Part shown: one piece after another, positions 46,856 through 55,300 of the stretch
Numbering within the stretch: the first letter of the stretch is position 1
Layout of the letters: each line of letters starts with the position of its first letter
NCBI RefSeq assembly: GCF_963678635.1
Contig: NW_026971347.1
Coordinates: 62,001-126,000, forward strand
Source: Symsagittifera roscoffensis
Taxonomy: Eukaryota > Xenacoelomorpha > Acoela > Convolutidae
Direction of reading: 5' to 3'
DNA: 64,000 nt
Program-made: the position numbers and the translations under genes
The notes under the pieces: model-generated
The model's database searches: none
What the model saw: the letters and a program-made list of their open reading frames with translations, nothing else
What the model was told of the DNA's origin: nothing

Positions 46856-48298
46856 TTAAATAGCATCAATGCATGATTTTAATGGAGTGATTGTGTTTCT
46901 TTCTATATTATGTCCTAAAAATTTAACTCGTGTTAAAAAGAAGTGTGATTTATCGGGGGCGGCCTTCAGATTTTCGTTCTGAAGTATTTTATGATAGTGT
47001 TCTGAAACTGTAAAGATTTCTTCTTTTGTCTGTGATTGCATAAAAACATCGTCTAAATAGGTGATTGCGTTTTTCTTAAGTATTAGTGGTCTAAAAATTT
47101 TTCTCATAAAAGCTGAAAATGCTGCTGGTCCTATGGATATTCCATAGAATAGGCGGTTGAATTCATATTGTTGATTTCCAATAACAAATTGTGTTAAACG
47201 TCGTGATTGTTCATCTAGTGGCATTTGATTGTATGCACTATTCATATCTGCGGTTGTAAAGTATTTTCCATTTATTTTTGTTAAAATAACTTGTATTGGT
47301 TCAATAGGCCAATTGCATTTTGATTCGTCTATTAGTGAATTGAGATATCTAGCGCGTAAAACTATTTTTAATGATTCTCCTTTTGTTAGGATTATAACAG
47401 GGTTAATAAATGTGTTACCTTTTGGTTGTTCTTCTTTGTTTACTGGTGAGATAATTTTGTATTTTTCTAAAATATCCAGTAACCTTTTTACCTTATCGTG
47501 TAAATGAATTGGTACTTTACTTGCTCTTTGTTTTTTGAAAACTGCGTCAGGTTTTAACGGGAGATGTAGTGATGAACTGATTTTCCCAACATCAAATTTT
47601 GATGTTGCGTAGACTGTTGAATATTTTAACAGTTGTTTTGCTAGTTTGTCAAATTCGATTTGTGTAATTTGCGAGTGTTCAAAGTTAAACATCGTTAAAA
47701 ATTGTTGTTGTTCTTTTGTGTAATTTGTTATATTGAATGTTGGTTTAAAATATGGTGTTTTTGTGAAATAATCTGTTTTCTTCTTTTCATTGCTTATTAT
47801 GTTATTTATGGATAGTTCCTCGTTAAGAATTGTGGATTGACAAATATCTAATAATTGGAGTATATTATTCACGCGGTATGCTTTTTCATGTACGGGTGAT
47901 ATTGTAGCGTTTGTTTCGCAATATCCTAAAAGTCCTAAGGGTAATGTTACTTGATACGGTGTATTGTTATACACGTGTAGCGAAATGATGTCTGAATTTG
48001 TATTTTTCAAATATTTTATAGATGAAATCGTGATTTTGAAAAACTTATGAATAGGTTTAAACTCGAAGTCTGACATAAAGAGTTGTTGTTTATTTTGACT
48101 TTTATCATATTGGTGAACTTGTTCTATTGAAAAATTATATATATTTCCTGATAGTGGTTTCAGGTGTTTCCGTTGTTGGTTATAAATTGGATAAAATTTT
48201 GAAAAGAATGGTGGTTGTTTATTTAATCTTTGAAAAAATGTTAGAGCTGTGTTTTTTGTTTTTGTGTACTGATCTTTGATTAGTATTTTACTATTCAA
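46856..48298 (-). pseudogene. reverse transcriptase domain, Ty3/Gypsy type
   Basis: About 480 codons, without a true start. The RT core is clear: TADMNSAYNQMPLDE and LTQFVIGNQQYEFNRLFYGI near 350-385, IGPAAFSAFM, the catalytic YLDD at about 414-417, then LKAAPDKSHFF and VKFLGHNI. The pattern of Asp residues and the FLGH motif are those of Ty3/Gypsy elements. The N-terminal 200 residues form a poorly conserved linker. The frame ends at a TAA (46,856) inside the RT thumb: the expected downstream segment with FLGMLNFLSKY continues in the same frame after the stop. So this is a nonsense mutation in a pol polyprotein. Confidence 0.85.
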
Positions 48299-48458
48299 GA
48301 TGTTGATTGTTGGTATATATTTAGATATAAATGGATACCAATGATATTGTGTTTAATATCAGTGATATGAAATATTTATTTAAATGGTTTGTTTAGAATT
48401 TTATTTTGCTCCATTGTTCTTGTGGGGAGGAGGAATAATTGGATTTTTCCATAATTTA

Positions 48459-48670
48459 CTAATGTTGATCCTCTTGTGCTGTTGCTAGTTTACTAGAGGT
48501 TGCAAGAGGCGTTAATTTTGGATTTAATTTTTTGATTTCATTCCATGTGGGAATGTTAATTATGTTTGATTCTTCTCCTGAATCAATTAAAAAATCAATT
48601 TCAAGATCTGGTGGTTGAAATTCTTTGTTTCTTGGACTTTCTAAGAGAAATGGTATTGTCCAAATTTTTT
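48459..48670 (-). pseudogene. aspartic protease fragment
   Basis: A short open frame contains LIDSG at 48,576-48,590 (the DSG codons are at 48,576-48,584), preceded by hydrophobic residues and followed by EESN and INIP. This is the active-site signature of a retroviral-type aspartic protease. The frame ends at a TAG (48,459-48,461) before the RT frame opens, and it is out of frame with both the upstream and downstream blocks. The remaining protease fold is not complete. Confidence 0.55.
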
Positions 48671-49015
48671 CTCTGGTTGTTCTTTTTGTATATTTTGATA
48701 AATATGATTTGTGTTTACATATTTTGTTTTGTCATTTTCATTGGGTTTATTTACCGTGTTAATTTCGTTTATTTCTTGTGCAGTTTGTGTAGTATTGATG
48801 GGTTCAATATAATAATTGTGAAGGAGTTCCAATTGATTTTCATATATATGTGATGTAAAAGGTTGTTCATATATAATAGGTTCGTAGTCGTTTTCGACTG
48901 TTATCATATTTACGGAGATGGTATTTTCTGTATCACTTTCTGTGTCTGATGATCCAAAGTTTATTTGATTTAGTTGTAGTTCGTTATTTCCTGTGTCATC
49001 AATACCTGGGGGGTC
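48641..49015 (-). CDS. post-gag frame leading to protease (broken)
   Basis: This frame continues directly in phase after the gag TAA and encodes about 124 residues rich in Asp, Glu, Asn and Thr, starting DPPGIDD. It stops at 48,641. In related elements this position is the linker into the protease, and the protease motif is found one frame over just downstream. I infer that a frameshift between about 48,640 and 48,680 separates the two halves. Readthrough of the TAA in the ancestral element is one option; a nonsense mutation is the other. Confidence 0.45.
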   Translation of the reverse strand, partial: DPPGIDDTGNNELQLNQINFGSSDTESDTENTISVNMITVENDYEPIIYEQPFTSHIYENQLELLHNYYIEPINTTQTAQEINEINTVNKPNENDKTKYVNTNHIYQNIQKEQPEKKFGQYHFS

Positions 49016-50986
49016 TTATGTTGTTTCTTCATTTGACTGTACTTGATTAATATGTCTTTGATGTTTTGGTGTACTACTTCTGTATCGATGTTTAGAATTA
49101 TTATAATGGTTATTATTCCTATGTGGTGATTGGGAATAATTTCTAAATTGATTATTATAACTTGAATTTCGATTTTGTGAATTAATTCGTGATCTGTTTT
49201 GATAATTGTCATTTGGACTGTGATAGTTTGATCTATTATATGAGTTATTTCTTGATCGATTGTTCGGGTAATTCTGATTTCGATTGTTCGAATAACTTCT
49301 ATTTCGATTATGTGAATAGTTTCTATTTCTGTTATATGATGAGTTTCGTGATTGATTATTGGAATAGTGTTTATTTCTTGGGTTTGATTGGGAATTGAAT
49401 CTAGAAACAAATTGTGTTGCATTTGAATTTGATCTCGTATAGTTATTTCGACTATTTGATCGATTACAATGATTTTGTGGAGAATTCTGTGTATTTCTTC
49501 GTTCTGGTGATCTTCCTCTATAACTTGAGTTATATGGTGATTGATTCCTTGTGTAACTGGTGTTGTTCGGAAGTGGTTTTCCTGAACTGTTGTTACTGTA
49601 TACATTTTTGTTTGGTAAATTTTGATCTTTCTTCATATATTGATAAAATGATTTATTTGGTTCTTTATACTTTTGAGGTTTGTTTTGGTTATCTTCTTGT
49701 TTTTGTCTACATTCGGAAATACTATGGCCGTATCGTCGGCAATAATTACACCATTTTTTGAAAGATGGTTTGCCTTTAAATTTTGGGTGTTTTGCATACA
49801 TTTTTAGTATTTCAGTGATTTTTTCAACTAGGTCTGTATCTGATTCCTGTATGTTATTGATATGTGTGGTTTTTGTTTCAATTCGACTAACATATTGTAG
49901 TTTTAGATTTTCTGTTTCTTCAAGTTTCATTGTGATTTCCGCTTGCTCTAGTTTGTATACTAGTTTTCGAAAATCTAAATCTGGCTCTCGACTTGAAGAA
50001 GGATGAGATGCTCTCTTTTTTATTGCTATTTTCCTTAATTGAGGTGTTAAGGTCATCATTAAAATTTCTGTCATTTTTGTGTTTTTATAGTCATGTGTAT
50101 TTAATGAATATGCTTTTCGAACTAGTGTTTCGATACGTACTGCTAATTGATTGATGGTTTCATTTGGTAATCTGCGAATTTTATTACATAAAACTCTTTG
50201 GCGTTGTTTATTTCTTTCGGAGTCAAACATTTTTGAAAATTCTTGTGTAAATCTTTTCCAGTCTGATTTTATTTCTATAGGTAATACTGAAAACCATTTT
50301 TGAGCTGCGCCATCTAAGGTTGTTTGTATCAACGCTGTGCGTCGATGTATCCAATTTTGATGTAGTGGTGTATTACTTGGTTCAGGTCCTATATTTAAAA
50401 TTAAACTTGCTGTTACTGCATTTAAATAATCTTCTACAGAATATTCAGTGTCTGTTCCTGTGAATATCATTAGTGGTTTATTTGATGTTATTGATGATCT
50501 ACCCATAAGGTATGGATTCATTGTCATCTGTAGTGATTCTGCGGCATTTGGCTTTTCCGAAAAATTTGAAAGTTGATTTTTTGTTATTTCGTGTTGTTGA
50601 AGGTAATATGGGAGTGGTATTTCATTTTGCATTTGAGTTGGTTGATACGAGTGCATAGTCATTGGGTTCTGTGGTTGAATTGGTTGAAAAGATTGTGTAT
50701 TTGTTGGATTTGGCATATGTATTGGTGGTTGATTTCGTGTATCTGTTGGGTTTGGAGAAAATATTCTATTATATGTATGAGGTCGTCGCGATCCTTGTTT
50801 GCGATATTCTTGGGTATATGGTGCAAAAATGTCTGGTTGTAAATAATCATCATCAGATAATAAGTATTCCGTATGATGAGGTGCTTGCTTTTTATTTTTA
50901 TTTTGTTGAAAGAATGGGTAATTTTCACTATGATCCTGTGGAGGATGTGAATTAGTCCGAAAATTTACTGAGTTGGTTGTTGTCAT
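49016..50986 (-). CDS. Gag polyprotein of the older Ty3/Gypsy element
   Basis: A 656-aa reading frame from the first ATG (50,986). It has a Pro/Gln/Asn-rich N-terminus (about 1-150), then a retrotransposon Gag capsid-like region (about 175-325) with the typical pattern of small residues, AQKWF, then W..F...F. A CCHC zinc knuckle follows at about 413-426 (C-x2-C-x4-H-x4-C, CNYCRRYGHSISEC), and then a long Asn/Arg/Ser/Tyr-rich tail built of short degenerate repeats (about 470-640) likely to bind RNA. The frame is open a little further upstream but without an ATG. It ends at a single TAA (49,016-49,018), after which the same frame stays open for another 125 codons. Gag would assemble particles and bind genomic RNA. 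Confidence 0.85.
   Translation of the reverse strand: MTTTNSVNFRTNSHPPQDHSENYPFFQQNKNKKQAPHHTEYLLSDDDYLQPDIFAPYTQEYRKQGSRRPHTYNRIFSPNPTDTRNQPPIHMPNPTNTQSFQPIQPQNPMTMHSYQPTQMQNEIPLPYYLQQHEITKNQLSNFSEKPNAAESLQMTMNPYLMGRSSITSNKPLMIFTGTDTEYSVEDYLNAVTASLILNIGPEPSNTPLHQNWIHRRTALIQTTLDGAAQKWFSVLPIEIKSDWKRFTQEFSKMFDSERNKQRQRVLCNKIRRLPNETINQLAVRIETLVRKAYSLNTHDYKNTKMTEILMMTLTPQLRKIAIKKRASHPSSSREPDLDFRKLVYKLEQAEITMKLEETENLKLQYVSRIETKTTHINNIQESDTDLVEKITEILKMYAKHPKFKGKPSFKKWCNYCRRYGHSISECRQKQEDNQNKPQKYKEPNKSFYQYMKKDQNLPNKNVYSNNSSGKPLPNNTSYTRNQSPYNSSYRGRSPERRNTQNSPQNHCNRSNSRNNYTRSNSNATQFVSRFNSQSNPRNKHYSNNQSRNSSYNRNRNYSHNRNRSYSNNRNQNYPNNRSRNNSYNRSNYHSPNDNYQNRSRINSQNRNSSYNNQFRNYSQSPHRNNNHYNNSKHRYRSSTPKHQRHINQVQSNEETT
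49100..49440 (-). repeat. degenerate short repeats coding an Asn/Arg-rich tail
   Basis: Within gag, units of about 24-30 nt coding for RNRNYS, HNRNRSYS, NNRNQNYP and similar are arrayed imperfectly. The same repeats read out of frame give an Ile/His/Thr-rich ORF, which is a shadow and not a gene. Confidence 0.7.
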
Positions 50987-51009
50987 TGGGTTATCCCAAT
51001 AGTGAGAAC

Positions 51010-52295
51010 TGTAACATTCGTCTACTGCAGTCACACATGAGGCTTAAGAAAAATAGGCCCTATAACCATTGGCTCAAGAGTCAGGGACACTATCTCTTGT
51101 GTTTTTGTACCTCAAATCAGTCGGAGCCAATTCGGTTCGCTTGTGACATGAGACTACGACCCGTTACAGCTTAAAGGCTACTACTAAAACATCCCCCCAC
51201 TCTAGAATTAATAACGTCCCCATACTCAGGTCTCTAGATACCCAAAATACATGAACGCCGTTAAAAACCGGGTTGGAACAATCCGTTAAGTTACTTTTTA
51301 TTAGACAGTGGAACTTTGATCCATTTCAGATGGATCAACCTAAAGCTCGCCTTACCTCAACATAACAATTATAAAACACACTCTAGGAATGTAAATTAGT
51401 ACTCACATTGTAGCACGCTCAAGAACCAGGAAGTAAATAAGTCGGTAAGCAACTCAAGAATCAATAAAGTAACTAAAATGAGTTTAATGTTAGTCAGTTT
51501 CAATAACAAGAACAAGTTTTTACTCTAGACTGTAAGTTCTCGTGAACCATTGGGACACTCTAGCTGTCCACCTTTCCACCGAAGGTTCACTCTGGTCCAG
51601 TTAATAATAGTACTCCAGTCACAACAATCCAGTTCGTGGGAATGCGCTCGTCTCTGTTTCAGATGGGACAGCTCTACTCTCGATTATTATTGCTACTGAA
51701 ATTGCGAATAACAATTTCCCACTGATTTTTCTAGCAACTTTCCCGCGATTGTCACTCGATTGTTCTGACTTCTCTTTTTTGATTTTCAGTTATCGCGAGA
51801 AAATCGTGCATGACAGGTTCCATTCGAAATTTTGAAAAATTAAATTTCACTCCAAAATCAAGTGTTTTTTGCTTCTCTCAAGGTCAAACTTCCGAATATG
51901 ACCGACTGGCACATACTCCCCGGACTCGAGATCGATGTCCTCATCGCGTGCTGTCTTCTGCCAGTGAGTCCCAGAAAACCGAGTGTTACTCAAGATACAG
52001 TGCCAGTGGTCATTTACAGAAGTTTGCAGCAGACTTAAGCTTATCTACACCCCAAAATTCACAGCCATGTAAAATTTTCACACTATCGCTAAACAGCAAT
52101 CAAAATCTGCACACACCTGCACCCTTGAATTCTTGCTTTCCAAGCCAATCATTTAAAATTTCTTCTGTCCTATTCAATCAGGAAATTGTCATGCAGCATT
52201 TTGATTTATATAATAAATATAGTATATTAATAACAATATTTGCTTTGTTAAAACTTCTTTTTCGTGAATCCAAGTTTCACCCGGATCCACGCTCA
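51010..52295 (-). repeat. putative LTR of the younger element
   Basis: About 1.29 kb without coding capacity, lying between the polypurine tract and the older element. It begins TGTAAC and ends CA on the + strand, giving TG...CA termini, and its right edge (minus TGAGCG) directly follows the polypurine tract. A minus-strand AATAAA (51,297-51,302) would serve as poly(A) signal. CTCAAG hexamers are frequent. The partner LTR is outside the window, so the borders are inferred. An alternative left border is 51,178/51,179, because GTTACA at 51,173-51,178 is the inverted complement of TGTAAC at 51,010. Confidence 0.35.
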
Positions 52296-52297
52296 AG

Positions 52298-52312
52298 CCC
52301 CCTTTCCCCTCT
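52298..52312 (-). other. polypurine tract
   Basis: On the minus strand the sequence is AGAGGGGAAAGGGGG, 31 bases after the stop codon of the giant ORF and immediately before the putative LTR start (TGAGCG). This is where a plus-strand primer is expected in an LTR retrotransposon. Confidence 0.6.
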
Positions 52313-52342
52313 CAAGACTCAAGATCCATACGAGCCACCCAC

Positions 52343-55300
52343 TCATCTCGCACTCTTCGCCTTGGAGGTACTACACCCTGAAGTACTAGATACGGCAAAC
52401 TGTCTCAACAGTTCCTCTTCATCATCGGAGCTAATCACAATCTCCTCCCAAGCCTTCAGCTGTTCGTAGGATCGCATCCATTCTCTTTGCTCTTGCAACC
52501 TCTTTGCTTGGTTGGGTAGTGCCTTCACCCTAGATTCCCGGTTCAAACAAAAGGAGTTGTGCAGGCTCAAGCTCACGTTCTTCGCCAGGTCCTCCTCTAG
52601 TATCGATTCCCTCGCCTTGGTATTGTCTCTAGACATTTTACCCACTCTCTTCCATCCTGTTGTGATTGCATTATGATGGGTTAACAGGGGTCTCTTGAAA
52701 GCTTCCGGCCCAATCTCGGCCTGGAACTGTCGATACTCCTTTTGATGTTTTTTCATGTGATCTTTCGTTGTCATGTACAACCAGGACGTCAGCGTCGCCC
52801 GAAACCATGGGAAGTACCTCAAACGGCTCCAGACATGTCTGACTTCCGTTGGTATGGCGAATACCTTGCACGCAGTCTCAAACAACTCGAGTCTCCTACT
52901 GTAGTCTATCGCGTATATTGACTCTGCCGTTGGCGTCCCCGCTTCCCGATACTTCGTTATATTCTCTTCTATCCATCTCAGAGCCAAAATCGTACTCACT
53001 ACCAAGATCGTCACCTTCCGTCGGTGATCCGGTAGTCCGATCGACCGGATTTCCTCCATATCCCACACCAAGCAAAGGTTCTTATGATCTGGATACCACA
53101 CCGTTTGCGCTAAACAGTGGCATGGGCATTCTCCATGGGTGATTTCAATGCTCCTGAGGTTACGCTCCCCCGAGGCTTCCAAGAGAGGCTCAAGCTCCAT
53201 CATTTTCTCATGCATCGTGTCGTTATCTTCCAGGTTTGGAGCACTTCCCACAGGTTTTCCGATCACGTTTTGTCTCTCGTGATCACTTGTGTTCTCTCTC
53301 TCCAACTTCAAAAGTTCTTCTCCCCAGATTTCACTCAAGTCATCTCTCAATTCTTTTGGTACTTTCCCTCTGATTTTTCTCAACAACTTGTGCGAGTGAT
53401 GCGATATCCGAGCCAACCTCACGCACTTGGGCACTGAGAAGGCCTTGTCCACCAGTACTCTCTGGCTGGATGCTTCCACCATCACCATGTGCAGTGGGTA
53501 GTGACTTCCGCACAAGTTGGCCATCATTGACCCTATCAGCGATTTCGCGTTCAATGGCAAGCCATAAGCTTCGCTCATGGGAAATCCCATTTCCGCCTCG
53601 AGACCAACCTTCCAGCTCCGGATGTGTTTTTGAGTCACCTGCAACACCCCGGGCCATGATTCTACGCTCAACGCCGTCACTAAATGATGTTCAGATTCTA
53701 GTCTTTCCAGTGACTGCAGACTACACATTCTCGAGAAGAATCCGAGAGCTGTCGCTATATTCACCGTGGTTCTCGCGTAACACTCCGCTACTATTTGCAC
53801 TTCACTTTTCTCCCTTTCTGTTATGTCTTCGAACCAAGTGACCAGGTCTTCTTTTTGAAATGACAGTATTCTAATGCATGACCGTCCATCGCAGGTGTGC
53901 TCTCCGTTTCCACACGTCGAATCCAGACAGCTACCCGGCTCCAATTTCTTTGCTGACCCGGGATTACTCGTCTTTTCGCCTGGCTCTTGCATCTGAGGTG
54001 AAATTAGCTTATGCAGCACACTCAATTTTGCCAGATCTTCATCTTCCGTTGGTGCTAACCTCACTCGCTCGGTGGTTTCCTCGATCAGACTCGCGTGGGG
54101 ATGTGGACACCAGGAGGGTCTTAATAGCTTCCATACCACTCCCAAGTTCGTGGTTAACAAGCCATTTCCATCGCCCATGTTCACTTCAACTCTCTTGTTT
54201 GAACGCGGTATGCTCACCACCTCTGGTGTTTTCTCAAGAATCAGACCCAGGCTCGGCCCCTCTTTTTCCACCGCGTCTATTTCCATTATTCTTTCTGTCC
54301 AAAACTTCAGTAGCTCCGCTACCTCATGGTTCCTGTGGGCGCCTCCAGCTTCCGAGTCTAAGAAGGGGTTGTAGGCCATTCCCATCACTCCAGACACATA
54401 TTGGTATTCCCCCTTCTCGCTGAGCCTCGAGTACTGCTCTGACGAGGCCAGGTTACGGTGAACATCATGTTCTTCTTCGAACTTCTTATTATAAAACCTC
54501 CGTACCTCGTCTAGCTTCCTATGGTTCTCTAGGGATAGTCTGGAACCCTCTTCCTTTTCTATTCCTGTGCTCTGATACACGTTCAAGATGACCGTTGAGA
54601 CTCTTTTTTCCATGGTTTTGCTTACGCTTGCTCTCTGTTGGCATGCCAGGATGGTGCTATCAGACATCATTGACATTATCCATCTCAAGAAACACGTGGC
54701 GTCCTTTCTTCTAGCCAGGCTCAAGCCTGAATTATCCCTGGCTACGTGTTGCATCAGTGCCTGATACACATCTAGCTTCTTGCTTCCCAACTTCAGCCTG
54801 TCATACGACGTCAGCGTTTCCAACTCTATCCCCACCAGACTCCAGGTGAACATTAATTGTCCTGCAGTTCTAACGAAGGGATTCGCCATTAATGGTGGTG
54901 CTGATGAGGGTGTCCTCATTGCTTCTTCAAAATGATCCTTCAACAAACTCTGCCAGGACCTCTTCAGATGATTTGCCATTTCTATTCCATTAACCTCGGC
55001 CTTTTGCTGGGTGGCCCAATTGCGTCGCTTGCGAGCTACTCCACTGTCCAACTTCTTCCAGCAGTCCTCCATTTCTTTCAATGTTTCAAGGGCCACCCAC
55101 CACGTCCGGGAGGTGTTCCTCGTCTTGTTCCTCTCCAATGGATCACTTGTCACTCGCTTGCCCGTGGCCTGGTGTGCCTTCGAGATCCATTCTTTGCCGA
55201 CATCTACTTCCCATGTCTGTCCGTTCGTTGAACCTCTCTTCACGTTTATCTTCTGAGGCTTGAAGTCTTCCTCCGATGTCGAACTGGTGGAAACCTCTAT

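Larger units (their letters stand above)
38838..51009 (-). mobile_element. decayed Ty3/Gypsy element with envelope-like gene
   Basis: Read on the minus strand, the order is gag, protease, reverse transcriptase, RNase H, integrase, envelope-like glycoprotein, then accessory ORFs. This is an errantivirus-like layout. The coding strand is A-rich and clearly poor in G, unlike the flanks. The polypeptides are broken by several frameshifts and stops, the integrase has lost its third catalytic residue, and part of the RT/RNase H junction is scrambled, so the copy is inactive. The right border abuts a putative LTR of the neighbouring element at 51,010. The left border is unresolved, and no LTR pair for this element is visible. 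Confidence 0.85.

Noticed and set aside
48970-49605. 211-codon Ile/His/Thr-rich minus-strand ORF overlapping gag
   Set aside because: It is the Asn/Arg-rich gag repeat read in another frame; the in-frame gag is the better explanation.
51810-52469. 219-codon plus-strand ORF over the putative LTR and end of the giant ORF
   Set aside because: Antisense to a much longer intact gene and to non-coding LTR sequence; Ser/Leu-rich as expected for an antisense frame.
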